The translations under genes and the position numbers were made by a program. Positions 38,719-49,524 of a stretch of DNA of 62,167 nt are shown in pieces (positions within the stretch are counted from its first letter, which is position 1; each line of letters starts with the position of its first letter). Origin of the DNA: Symbiodinium natans (lineage: Eukaryota; Sar; Dinophyceae; Suessiales; Symbiodiniaceae); the NCBI GenBank assembly GCA_905221605.1, contig CAJNDS010000036.1, forward strand, positions 877,690 to 939,856. Direction: 5' to 3'. The notes under the pieces were generated by a model. That model saw only the letters and a program-made list of their open reading frames with translations, searched no databases and had not been told where the DNA came from.

Positions 38719-39030
38719 TCACCAGAATTTGTCAGAACCCAGAAAAAGGGTGTTTGAGCTCCATACATACTCCAGCCTCAACCAGATGAACTCGAAATCT
38801 GCACCAACATCTTGGCAAAACTGGAACTGTTTTGTGAGTGGGGCACAGTTTAACATCAGAGCCTCAAGGACCAGCATCTTCATCTTGTCAAAATGTCCGT
38901 CCAGCTGAGCCTGGCTGACTCTGCAGGGCAGCAGATAGCTGCATGGAATGCTGGGGCGCGAGGCTGCCACGTTCATTCCGGCGTTGCAATGCCTCCACTT
39001 CCATGCGCACGTGCTGCAGAACGGTGGAGT
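38719..39030 (-). CDS. Exon-pair candidate, coiled-coil-like
   Basis: Two overlapping minus-strand open frames. About 38985-39030 reads VLQHVRMEVEALQRRNERGS, and about 38740-38935 reads QAQLDGHFDKMKMLVLEALM continuing CQDVGADFEFIWLRLEYVWS. This order, an LQ..R..(V/M)EAL unit followed by an (H/Q)F.KM unit, is repeated at 42.7/42.5 and 43.45/43.2 kb. Probably separate exons in different frames. Confidence 0.4.
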   Translation of the reverse strand, partial: TPPFCSTCAWKWRHCNAGMNVAASRPSIPCSYLLPCRVSQAQLDGHFDKMKMLVLEALMLNCAPLTKQFQFCQDVGADFEFIWLRLEYVWSSNTLFLGSDKFW

Positions 39031-39123
39031 AGTCATCCTTCGGTTCGGCTCTTCTTCTTGCATCCCCTGCCCCAAACACTCCGATAAGCCCGCGCAGAAA
39101 GAAGTTCCGGATAAAAGGTTCAT

Positions 39124-40473
39124 GTGTCAGGCATCGGCAGCGCGAAGGTTAAGATCCGATGAAGAATATACAAAACAAAAAGCGCGAAACCCGAACCTCA
39201 CCCTCAAAACAGAAGCCCTAGTCTGATCCTGCATGGAGGAGCTGGGTGCAGGCAGACCCCCAGAAGGAATCCCAAGCGCAGGCCTGCAGGAATAAGCAAT
39301 TACGTGAAGCATTCACAACATCTTGTCTGCAAGTCATCGGGCAGCCAAACGCCGGGCCACTGTACTTGGCTATTCGCACTTTATCCTACGCTGCAACTAA
39401 GCATCTGCTATGTTCTATAGAGGCATATTTTAGCTGGCGAAGAATGAGCCCTTTCGAATCACACGCAGAACATGCAAGGCCGCTCACAATGTTCAACTAG
39501 TAGCGGCCATAAGTCAGAGCTTCCAAACCTTGCAATCAGTCTCCAAACCTGAATCTGCAAACCTGAAGCGTGTGAAGGACAGCCGCAACCCTAGAAAATG
39601 TAATCCAAGGCCCCCAAGCCCGAGGCCCTGAGAAAAACCTCGCTTCTTGTGGACGTTGCAGTAAAGTGGCCTCCGGAGCTCCAGCTAGCCAGGATTGGTG
39701 GACCCACAGGATGAATTGCAAAAAGCCAAACATCGGCGTTTATGTACAGAAGATGGAGCTTGGACATAATGTGGTCTTGCTTCTTGGGTGGAGCCTGCTG
39801 CACCTACTTGCGGTTCACCTTTCTTGCCTTGTTACGGACTGGCAGCAAGGACTCTCCAATTCAGCCAGGACTGCTGTGCGAAGTGCCAAATTTGAGGGCT
39901 GACACTTACATGCGGCGTTGTGCTGTATTTAGGATTTGCGTTGCTAGTGTCTCGCGGTCGCACCAAAACCTAACACCCGCCTTTGCTGCTTGCGCGGCCC
40001 GCGGCGAGTCCTCCTCCTGATCGACAACGCAGATGCCAGTTTTAGTACATGAGGCCTGAGGGTCGTTCCTCCACCACCACCACCACCACCACAGCAGCAG
40101 TGCAGTGCTGCTGATGACCGCGACTGCTGCTGGGGACCATTATTTGCTAAATAAGCAGGTCCGCTCACATTAACTTTCCGCTGGCGAAGCGAGGAATGTT
40201 TGCTGTTTGGCCAAGGAAGCACTGACACTCCAAAGGAAAGTGGTGCACGTGCACACAACTTTTGCCACCAACATCCTCCATTTCCATGCCTGGGCCTAAA
40301 CCAAAAGACGAAAATAAGTCAAGCAGTAAAACCCCATACATCCCAATCAAGCGTCTGCCGGATGTTGGAAAAGATGATCCAAGCCGCTCGAGGAATACGT
40401 GAACGCTCAAAATCAAAAAAGTTGAAGAATGTGTGGAATTGAAGAAGAAAGCAGATCCAAGTGGCGCCGAACA
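39124..40473. other. No confident gene; (CCA)n/(CAG)n patch
   Basis: Contains a trinucleotide patch at 40068-40118 (CCACCACC... then CAGCAGCAGTGCAGTGCTGC, partly palindromic). Short frames on both strands, for example LEKMIQAARGIRERSKSKKL on + at about 40357, are not supported by neighbours. Confidence 0.4.
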
Positions 40474-40987
40474 TCAGGGGTCAAGTCTGGAATCTTGAAG
40501 GTAAATATCCACGGCTCGGGAAGAGAACCATTTTTCGCGTCGATCTGGATTCTCACATTGATGCAAGAGAAGCACCGCGCCTCCTGGCCGAAAAGAGCTC
40601 ACGTCAAACACAGGTCTGATGGAACCGCAAAGGTGCAACTTGACCAGAGTGTCACATAGACGACATCGCAGAGTAAGCCCAGACAGAGGACATAAAGGAG
40701 CATACAACGGGAGATCGCCAAGCATGACCTCAATCAAATCCACAATGTCACCACCGTCCACCTTTGCTGCTTGATGATGTGCTGCACAGCCACGAGTCTT
40801 TGGATGTCTTTGGAGCACGGACAGGAAGGGCCAGCAACAGGCCATGGTTTCTTTTCAGCTGTACAAGAGCAAGGCACCCGATGACACCCTCGCCTCCAGC
40901 AGTTGGATGCTCGAAGACCAAGACGGCGGGTCTTGCGAGAAAAGGACTATGTCCTCCAGGGAGACAAAGGACATCACCTCGCACCAA
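40474..40987 (-). CDS. ORF candidate in two frames, unknown
   Basis: Minus-strand frame 40748-40987 (FLARPAVLVFEHPTAGGEGV then IGCLALVQLK) overlaps frame 40474-40845 (DIVDLIEVMLGDLPLYAPLC, RCRLCDTLVKLHLCG, DVSSFRPGGAVLLLHQCENP). Both have better protein composition than the opposite strand. They may be two exons joined by a small intron around 40770-40860. No family recognised. Confidence 0.4.
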
Positions 40988-42455
40988 AAGTTCACTGCAC
41001 GTGGGCTGCTGCTAAGTCCGAGCCTCTGATTCAGAAGGGAAGGACTGGAAGGGCCGACTGCCGACCGGAAGGCACCGTCGGAATATTAGAGCGCTGGCTG
41101 AGCTCTACAGGAGCAAGAGCAAAAGTGGGAGCAACCTGCTTGCCGGCTTGATCCTGTCACGGCCAGAGAAGAAATTGCTCTAGAGATGTGGAAGAGCCAC
41201 GCGCGAGAGCGCTCAGGAAAGGATGCAGCTATGGCGCGTGTGATACTTGCACGGGCCCGAACGCCCAGCAAGGGGCCCTGTATGGCAACGACCGGAGTAA
41301 CGGGCAGCTGAGGACTGTCAGCCGACTGGCGACAGACTGAACCTGATGGGGGTTCCATGACAGCACAAAATTAAGAAGTTTCCTACAGGATCCGAACTCC
41401 AGGAAGTCCTGGAGGCACTGAAACCCAAACACCCTTGTCTGGCCGGGCTTCAATAACGAAGCCCGACAGAAGACCACAAAAATAGGACAGGAGGGTGACT
41501 GGTGCAGTAGAAAGGAGGTGAGGCCGAAGAGGTTCAAGGAGAGGGCCTGGTGTCCGAACCGAACCAAATCCACAAAAAAACCATCAGAGCTTGAGCGGCG
41601 AGTCAACAGCTCATTCGAAGCTTGCATGTCAAGGTATCATTCAGGGTTTGGCACAGTACGACCCTTGGACCCCTGCCTGGCGTGACGGAAAAAACTCTTC
41701 GCGCAGCGAGAGCACCTCCTTTGGAGCCTGCATGCAATCGCAGCAGCGTTTCGCTGGCATGTAGAGGACTGCGTAGGGCTCACAAGAATGTATAGCAGGC
41801 GATTGGCTTTCGAGAGGAATTCACCGGAACCTTAAACATGATTCGTGCTGTGTAGAAGGCCACGACACCATATGTGCCAAGAGTCGATGCTGGCTTCGTC
41901 TGATTAAGGTACCGCTGGCATGACATGCAGCAGCAGACGAGCCTGCAAGGATTTCGAGACATCATCCTTGAGCTTTGCAATATCATCCTGGTGTGCCTGG
42001 CAGGCTTCTTGCAACAACGTGTGTGACATGGGATTTGGACCGGCGCGGCTCACAGAGTATACTGAGTGCAGTTCTAGGTAGCGGACGCAGAGATTCCTGA
42101 ACGATGGATCTTTTCAGGGCTTCCCAAAACAATACGGAATGCTCAAAAGAGGACCCTTGAAAGGGACGCCTGACATTGAGAAACTGCCCAGATTCGGGTT
42201 GGCGAGGTGGAACTCGGGTCTTCTGGTCTAGACGGACCTGGGAACCTAAAACGTGCTGCGGTCTACTATCATCTACGATGGTCTAGCCCAAAACCACTGG
42301 AATGCAATCGCATGCGATCGACTTGCGGCAGCACGATGTGCTAGCACCTCAGCGCCCCTTTCTGCAGTCCTATGCCGCTCATCACTGCGAGTGTGTTGGA
42401 ACTGCCGGTGAGGTAGATACTACTATAACATCACTATGATCAAGGTGTTGCATGT
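40988..42455. other. No confident gene; ambiguous open frames
   Basis: 41086-41680 is open on both strands. On + one frame includes GSELQEVLEALKPKHPCLAG and another a basic stretch EVRPKRFKERAWCPNRTKST. Without splice evidence I do not choose. 41700-42430 shows nothing recognisable. Confidence 0.4.
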
Positions 42456-42705
42456 TCAACTCGTCACTGCCTGGAAGAATTCCTTCATCTTATTGAACTG
42501 CCTCTCCTGCTGCGCCTTGCCAGGAGCTGGGCCAAGGCTAGATTCAGAGGCCCAGTCAGGTCTGCAACAGAATCTGTCGATTCTAGCGAAAGATATGAAC
42601 AGAAAGCGCTGGGTCTGACACCACAGCTGAGCCACCACCATGGTTAAGCTCTCGGGCACTCACACCGTTGCCTCCACATTGGCACGGAGTTGCTTGAGTT
42701 GTGAG
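42456..42705 (-). CDS. Exon-pair candidate, coiled-coil-like
   Basis: GHSQLKQLRANVEATV at about 42661-42708 and KAQQERQFNKMKEFFQAVTS at about 42459-42518, both on the minus strand. Same unit order as at 38.9-39.0 and 43.2-43.45 kb. Each unit is short (15-20 residues). Confidence 0.4.
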
Positions 42706-43189
42706 TGTCCTGTCGCACCCTCGAACACAAGGAAACAGTGTACGCATAGGGGTCGAATGCAGCGAATGGTTCGTTCAACATATAGTGTGGCAGGCGCGTT
42801 GTAGGGCAATGAAGAAAAAGCTGTGCATAGCACAGAGTGCGAGCGATACAAAGCAGACATGGCTACTGGCTGCTCTGTACGGATGAGCGCGCTCGAGAAT
42901 CTCATCAAGACTGCATACCGCCTTGACGATGGACAGCACGAATATGATCTGTAGAGGTATTGCAATGCTTCGAAGCCGCGATGCTCGTGAACCGCAAAAT
43001 GAGTAGGGATTCTCAAAGAGCACAGGACTTTCAAGCCCTGTCATCCCTCTCGGACCCAAACAGCTGACGTGCAAGAGTAGGCCGCACTCTGCAACCAGTG
43101 ACTCAAACGAACGACAAAAGTATGGAAAGTTGCATTCTAGCTCGACGCGGGATCTTCTGCCACATCAGCCCTTCCCCCCGTGCTGCCTG

Positions 43190-43475
43190 GAGGAGCTGGC
43201 TCATCTTCTCGAACTCTCTCTCCTGTTGAGCCTAGCCACGAATGCCAACCAGGATGACATGCCCTAATCCTTGGAACGAAACAGTGCGAATGGCCTGTCA
43301 TCTACAGGCTTTATGGAAGATTGTTGAGGCACCCACCTTGCACTTATGCGAGACACGGAAAAAGTGCAGGCTGTGCAGGCTTGTCCTGTCCTGTGCAAAC
43401 AATTTGCAGTGATTTTACAGCAGGGCCTCCATGTCCTTGCGAAGTTGTTGAAGGTCGTCTGTACAGGACAAGTCC
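43190..43475 (-). CDS. Exon-pair candidate, coiled-coil-like
   Basis: LSCTDDLQQLRKDMEALL at about 43415-43470 and AQQEREFEKMSQLLQAARGE at about 43185-43240 on the minus strand. AQQERxFxKM is nearly the same as at 42.5 kb, good evidence that these are related coding units. A + strand frame over 43346-43600 is also open, which lowers confidence. Confidence 0.4.
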
Positions 43476-43869
43476 TTCCGCTCGTGATGGAACGCATCAG
43501 ACACTTCGCAAACACACAGCCACCAGGCAAACCCGGAGCCAAAGCACGGCGCGCGCAGATCTCAGAAGCCACAAGGATGGGCCGGATGTGGCGCTCATGA
43601 AGACATCCATTTAAATTATGCCAACCTAGGCTCCCCAAACCGTACGTGCTGAACCCAGAACCACCACCCAGCCTTGAGATCACAAGCCTGCGTCTGCACG
43701 GCAGAGGAGCTTGCATCGGCACCAGGAGGAGAAGGCTGTGGCTGCTGGTCACCAGCCCTGCCGAATCTGACCACTTTTACGAGATTGAGCTTTGAGGCTG
43801 AAGGTTGAGGGTGAAGAGTGCTAGGGTTTGTGAACTTGTGAGTAACAATCTGCTAGCCTACACCAAAGA

Positions 43870-44130
43870 ATGAAATCCAAATTCGGAGATTGGGGGTTTC
43901 AACTGTTCAGCAGAATTTCAGGCCCCGCTTCGAAGAAGATACGAATGACATACGAACGAGCACAAATCCGCGAGGCAACTAGCCCATGTCAGCAAAATTG
44001 GTTCAGGGATATGTACAACCATCTGGGGCAGCTGCACACATATTTCAGCCTGTTCACGTGTGAAAAGGGTGAATTGCTCAAAAATAGAAGGGCCTTGTGG
44101 AAAGGATTCCGTAGTTTGGATGTTCGTTAA
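43870..44130 (+). CDS. ORF candidate, unknown
   Basis: 86 codons (MKSKFGDWGFQLFSRISGPA, then KKIRMTYERAQIREATSPCQ and NHLGQLHTYFSLFTCEKGEL), ending GFRSLDVR. Basic and aromatic. RAQI.EAT also occurs in a + frame at about 43553-43573 (RAQISEAT). Could be a small gene or exon. No recognised domain. Confidence 0.35.
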   Translation: MKSKFGDWGFQLFSRISGPASKKIRMTYERAQIREATSPCQQNWFRDMYNHLGQLHTYFSLFTCEKGELLKNRRALWKGFRSLDVR

Positions 44131-46680
44131 CTAAGGAGTAGCGTAGTTCGCCTCGGCCTCGTCTAGAACAAGCAAACCTTGCCCCGAAATCCAACCGCAT
44201 TTGTGATGCGCCCCTCCGCCCCCCCGCCCTGGGACCCCCACCAGATCACTTGGAGGAGCTGCAAACCGAACGCATTAAGGGGCACCTGCAAGAAACAACA
44301 CCTTTTTTGACACCCCTTTGGGACCCCCTTCCTGGGAACCGCCCCCACACTCCCCTCGGACCCACTCGGCTGGAAATTTTGGAATTTTTTCTTGGCCTTG
44401 GGACGTGCGCGGGCCCGGCTGCCGAGGCGGCGCGCGCGCAAGCGTTTACAATTTTTAAGCCCCGTTCTCCTAGATTTGAAGCCTGCAGTGACCCTGGACA
44501 GTCGTAGGCCATAAGTAAGGGAACAATATGGTTCGAGGTGTACAGTCCAGGGGTGTCGGGAGCACTGAAACTCTAGTCAGGAGCTCAACATCTCAATCCG
44601 AAGGACTAAGCCCGAAGCCCACAGTATAGAGCACTTCTTGATACACTAAACTCAACTGTACCGTCTTAATGCAATATTATGCAATGACGCTTGAGTATCT
44701 ACAGCACACAACACTGCAAAAAAAGTGATTCCCTCACCCCAACATCCTGGGCAGGAGGGTCGCAAAGGCCTTCTGAGCCTGCCAGAAGTCAGACTTGGGG
44801 TTTGTCGCTAGGGCCTGCGGTGATCGACATCGGCCTAACCGCACATACTCTCAGTTACTATCAGAGATAGAGATGGGGTTATATAAGGGGTTTGAAGTTT
44901 GGGCTCCACGGCGCGGCCCGGATGCCAACAGGAACAGAGCCCTGCCCAACAAAGGAGCATATGGCAACCTGAAGAGTCAGTAATGTTGTTCCGATAAAGT
45001 CCCCCCAAAACCCCAGTCGAATCACTCAGGCCCCCAAACTATGGCCCTTCCCTAGCCCCTCAGGTGTGGCTGAAAATATCCTTGGCAGCTGACATTAGAC
45101 TTCGGGGAAGAACGAAGGACCTTGAAGGACCATTATGCCTTTGTCGAAGATTAGCATGGTATGGCATCGTGCCCTGTTGCGAGTTGCAGCATGCACGAAC
45201 CATGCAAGCGGAATTCGGCGCTTGTCCTTGCACGCCTGTCCTTTTCTGTCTGTGGTTATAAACCTTCAACATCGCAGCAAGCAATGCCGAAACCACAACG
45301 GTTCACCTGCTCGGCGTGCCCTTGCGAACCATTCTCCTGATCCACGGCAGTCAGCTGGGAAGGTCGAGAGGGGAACGCTGTGCCTACCCTCGCAAAACAC
45401 ATCAGGGTTGCTCTCATGTGATTCCACACTCTCAAGTGCATGTTGTCTGGTGATGAGCTTCGGTATCATTCTCTGCATGAACCTTTGATACCTGAGTCTC
45501 CGGCGCCAACGAATACTACTGAACACCAAGTCAACAGCTGCTACCTTGGGAACATGCTGCACTTTAGTACGTTCTTTGCTCGGGCCTTCATGGCCCCGAG
45601 TAGGGCATCCAGCAGATCATAGCCCTGGGCGAGTCTTTGCAATCATTTGTCGATCTCATTTCAGACAAATTAATGGTGGAAGCGTTGGTAGTTGAAAGAT
45701 GCAAGCTCATGTGCTGGGCTCAGGGGTTGGACAATTGGACGACGAGATTAGCACATTCAATGCAAAAATCAGTTGAAGCAACGAAGGGAAGGGCAGTTGC
45801 TTGCACAACTCATGAAAGCGGTTACATGCTCATGATATGTCTGCTGGCTAGGTATTCCGAACATCAAGAAATGAATTTTGCTACAAGCCCTGCAACCTAC
45901 TGTTCTTCACCTGCCTGCAGACGCGCCTTCACAAAGCCATCTCAGTAACCGAGCCTAAGAGGATCTGTCAGAAGCACCACTGGTATGACGCAGAGGGTGA
46001 AAGCTCAAAGATGTTGACCGAAAGTTGACAGTGTTGCTAGCCCGTTGAGGTCAGGTAGGAAAACGAGGCGCAAACTCCCACCAATCCTGAACCGCACGCA
46101 CAAGACGCTCAAGCTGTAAAATATACTCCTGATCTTCAAATCAAAACCAGAAGCTGTAGCCTAAAAACCAAAAGCCGAATCCACAAGCTTCAAATTGAAT
46201 CAAAACTGGAAGCCCTGCCTGCTGTAGCTTATCGTCAAGCTCGTTCGCCTTTGCTTGGCAGCCGGCAAGTCGCAAGAAAGCGCTGCTGGCGTTTGACGAC
46301 ACGAGGCAAACTGATGTGTTCAACGACCTATACCTACTGGCTGAGGGGTAGCTACCCGTAGGTAAATCAGGCAGGACATGGTCACTGGTCAGGAAAAATT
46401 TCAGCCCCGTCCTGAAGCCTTACGATCTGACCTCACATACATCCTGTCATTCCCAAAGCTGACAGTCCCGAGTTCGCGGCAAGAGTGGGCTGGGTGGAGC
46501 TTACTTCGCCCTGCGAGCGTGCTCAGGGGATCGAGTTGAAAACAAAGATGTCACTACATCTGTGGTGAGGGTGTTACGCCCGTGGCTGCAGGCGAAGCAC
46601 CAAGCATCGGCCCTAATTGGCAAGCGGCCCAGGGTCGAGTAAACATCCTGTCGCGGCTCGAGTGTGCATCCTCGCGTAAA
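44131..46680. other. No confident gene
   Basis: GC-rich 44200-44510 has overlapping frames on both strands. 45060-45620 likewise, with a minus-strand helical stretch LQRLAQGYDLLDALLGAMKA at about 45570-45630 resembling the coiled-coil units further left. 45637-45948 is a single + frame (MQSFVDLISDKLMVEALVVE...) that could be an exon. 45950-46500 shows nothing. Confidence 0.4.
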
Positions 46681-46689
46681 GGTTTCCAG

Positions 46690-47315
46690 CCGTATGGCAG
46701 CAGAGCGGGGCCCTGTGCATTCTGCGGCAGCTGGAAACTGCATTGCGGGCTTCCCGAAGGACAGCTACCGTATACCATGGCACCAGGGCGTTCTGCGGCA
46801 GCGCGAAATGTATTGTCCTTCAGGAAGCCCACATTAGCCCACAGTGCATTTTCCAGCTGGGCCCCGCCCTGGTGTCATGGTATCAGGTAGCTGCCTTTCG
46901 GGAAGCCCGCAATGCATTTTCCAGCTTTCGCAGAATGCACAGGACCCCGCTCTGCTGCCATGGTATAAGGTAGCTGTCCTTCGGGAAGCCCACAATGCGT
47001 TTCACGCTGCCGCAGAATGCACAGGGCCCGCCCTAGTGCCATGGTATAACAACGTAGCTGTGCCTTCGGGAAGCCCGCAATGCATTTTCCAGCTGCCGCA
47101 GAATGCACAGGGCCCCGCCCTGGTGTTGTAAGGTAGCTGTCCTTCAGGAAGCCGGCAATGCATTTTCCAGCTGCCGCAGAATGCACAGGGCCCCGCCCTG
47201 GTGACATGGTACAAGGTAGCTGTCCTTCAGGAAGCCCAACCTGTCACGCTGCGTGACACCGGGAAGGAGCCTGTGCATTTTGCGGCGGCCGGAAACTGCA
47301 TGGCGGGTCCGAAGG
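46690..47315. repeat. ~83-bp tandem array flanked by inverted copies
   Basis: Unit: CATGGTATAAGGTAGCTGTC, CTTCGGGAAGCCCGCAATGC, ATTTTCCAGCTGCCGCAGAA, TGCACAGGGCCCCGCCCTGG. GTAGCTG recurs at 46887, 46970, 47054, 47133 and 47216 (periods 83, 84, 79, 83). Copies at about 46690-46815 and 47268-47315 are in the opposite orientation, so the array is bracketed by inverted copies. Within each unit TGCATT...AATGCA pairs around CAGCTG. Long open frames through it on both strands reflect the repeat. Confidence 0.9.
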
Positions 47316-47400
47316 GGGTAAACGCCGTTGGCCTGGATGTGCACTGGACGCTTAACATGATATTTACTCGACCCTGCCCCCATTGGCAAGCATTATCTCC

Positions 47401-47845
47401 TCAAAGTGGCGGACATTGGCGGGCGTCCAGGTCGTTGGAGTCGAATGACCCGTGTGTTTGGGGTGGAGGTTTGGGGTTAGCCTGTCGAATTCTGACGCAC
47501 GCTTGCATTTTGCTCTGAGGTGAAACGAGGGGTAGCGCCACATTGTTTAACTCGGCTCGTGAGAAGTGTTTTAGCTTGATCATGATTGGTGTTGTGGCAC
47601 AGTCAACCTTATTCTCAGCTGCTCTGGCCCTCCACCTCTCTTCGTCGAGATGGTCTACCAAGAGTTCCACGTGAGCAGTACTTTTTGCGGCTCAGCTCTG
47701 AATTCGCCGGTCGCCAGCTCACGTGTAGCTTCTTCTCGACGCACTCCGTAGCCGGGATGTGCTCATCCTCAAGCTCGCCGAACAGTGTGGCACAGGCGCC
47801 GGGCGCACAGCTATGTAGTCTGTCTGCATAGTGGGTTTCGCCCAC
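47401..47845 (-). CDS. ORF candidate with a frame change, unknown
   Basis: Frame 47615-47845 has FGELEDEHIPATECVEKKLH and VSWRPANSELSRKKYC. Just after this a second frame takes over (VELLVDHLDEERWRARAAEN, then KLKHFSRAELNNVALPLVSP) to about 47430. The quality switch near 47680 suggests a frameshift, sequencing indel or very small intron. Both parts are charged and helical. No family recognised. Confidence 0.4.
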
Positions 47846-47968
47846 TTCTCGAACTTACTGGCAGCCTTCGCCTCTGCCTGGCTCTTGTCCCTGTGTCTTC
47901 GCAATGTGCCAGGTCACGACAGAGGTTGCCGCCTCTGCCTTCCACACACGTTTCGCTGCTGGTGTTGT

Positions 47969-47980
47969 TTTTGGCTCAAG
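47969..47980 (+). promoter_or_regulatory. Spliced-leader-like 3' segment
   Basis: TTTTGGCTCAAG is identical to the last 12 bases of the dinoflagellate spliced leader and is followed two bases later by ATG. The first 10 leader bases do not match convincingly. Expected chance occurrence over both strands of this window is below 1%. If real, it would be a relic leader from a reinserted cDNA, but no long frame follows (MALALLG then stop). Confidence 0.3.
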
Positions 47981-47985
47981 ACATG

Positions 47986-48930
47986 GCGCTAGCCTTGCTT
48001 GGGTGAAATGCGCCGCCTTCCTGCATACTGAGTCCCTGACCGCGTGAGTTTGGGTTTAAGAGTTTAAGATAAGTGGTACCATCACACTGCCCCCCCCCTA
48101 CTCTTGGATACTCCAATCTAATGACCAGTACTCTACTTGCCTGCAGCGCTGAACTGAATCTACAATAACCCCCCCCCCCCGGCGGCAAACACACACCAGC
48201 CCAGGACCCACAACTCCTCGTGTCCAAGAAAACCATCGACCCCTTCAACCCTCAACCCCTAAAACCATCAACCTCACAAGAGCCCTCAACCCTAAAAGCC
48301 CTAACACCTCAAAGCGACCGGGCCTTGGAAAGGCCGGGCTCCCAGCCTTGTCCCGGCCTGGGCGATGCGAGCTGCGGGGGACCGGTCACGACTTGGAGCT
48401 AGCAAACTACAGTATACCATTATGCAACTGGCGCGGAAGCCAACAATGGAGAAATGGCTCGAAAGCCACGCGCAGCGATAAGAAGGTAGCACACTTTTGG
48501 CAACAGCTCGAGCAGCCCGATCCCTGCAGCAATCGTACATGTTAATGCATGAAAAATCTCACAAGGAAGTCGGCCGGATACACCTGTACTTGCACATTAC
48601 TATGGTATGATTTAAAATCATATACTAGACAAGAGTTATAGTATGCTGTATCATGCTGTATTGCGCAGCGACAACAGATATGTCAGTGCCTGAAACAAGG
48701 GTATAAGTACAAGTAGAGTTGCCCTTGCCAGAAGGTGTATGCCACAGTTCACGTCCAAGCCTCGGTTTCGGCATCGGCTGCGCCCGGCCGGTGTCTGCCA
48801 GAATACGGCTTGGGATGGGGGTGTGACGAGCACGTACTCGGCGGAGGAAGGGATGGCGGCAACTCCTAGACCCGTAAACTATGCGATATTAATATACTGG
48901 AAGAAGCCAAGGTCCAAATCATATCGTCCA
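47986..48930. other. No confident gene
   Basis: C-tracts at 48090-48100 and 48168-48180 and a few degenerate CCCTAAA-like units (48230-48310). A small palindrome ATGATTTAAAATCAT lies at 48607-48621 with ATGCTGTAT duplicated nearby. Confidence 0.5.
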
Positions 48931-49151
48931 TGAACCTGACAAGAACCCTGGCAGTGAAGGTACACGTTTCTGGTACCACACCCGTAACAGGGTCTGAAAG
49001 AACGGATCAAACTGACAACTTTGATGCTGACTCGGTGCCAATGGGGACGAATCTCCCCCGTCCACTCCCTAGGACACTGTATGTCTGTGCTGCGAAAAAT
49101 ACAGGCAGAGGAGGGGGCGGACAAGTGATTCAGAAGCTGCGTGAGCTGTGA
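48930..49151 (+). CDS. ORF candidate, unknown
   Basis: 73 codons on + with NLTRTLAVKVHVSGTTPVTG and NLPRPLPRTLYVCAAK. A longer minus-strand frame (48879-49253) overlaps. The + frame has the more ordinary composition. No domain recognised. Confidence 0.3.
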   Translation: MNLTRTLAVKVHVSGTTPVTGSERTDQTDNFDADSVPMGTNLPRPLPRTLYVCAAKNTGRGGGGQVIQKLREL

Positions 49152-49317
49152 CAACGCACTTTGAGCCCAGGCGACGCCCAGCGTGGGAAGCGAATCGCAC
49201 ATAGCTGAACTCCCAAAGAGGCTGGAATGAGAAGAAGGGCTGCAGCAAAGCACGATAACTCTCCTTTTTCAGGTCAGGCTCTGCACCTCCGCTGCAATAT
49301 CGAACAGGAAGCGGATT

Positions 49318-49524
49318 GTGGGTCCCCTGTCCATGGAACGTTATTCACATGGTCTTCAACTTGACCTTAAACCGGAAATCACCAAGCTACTTGGCATCTT
49401 AGCTAGGCAGATGACAAAGCTTCCGTGGGCTCGAGGCAGGTGTTGCAAGGACATCTTTGAAAGCACGCCGATCCCAACAATTCAGCGGGAGGCTGTCAAA
49501 GGTGTCTGCAGAGATGACCAATGA
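49318..49524 (+). CDS. ORF or exon candidate, unknown
   Basis: 68 codons: MERYSHGLQLDLKPEITKLL, then GILARQMTKLPWARGRCCKD and FESTPIPTIQREAVKGVCRD. Soluble, mixed charge, coding-like, and the minus strand is not open. May continue the + strand segment at 48930. Confidence 0.4.
   Translation: MGPLSMERYSHGLQLDLKPEITKLLGILARQMTKLPWARGRCCKDIFESTPIPTIQREAVKGVCRDDQ

Noticed and set aside
43264-43752. 162-codon minus-strand ORF
   Set aside because: Cys/Arg/Ser-rich composition typical of an antisense shadow; the short coiled-coil units in another minus frame look better.
46554-47214. Five overlapping frames with CILRQRE/AFCGSWK repeats
   Set aside because: They translate the 83 bp array in different frames; not a protein family.
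46690-47315. CRISPR array
   Set aside because: Units are contiguous without unique spacers, some are inverted, and the sequence is eukaryotic.
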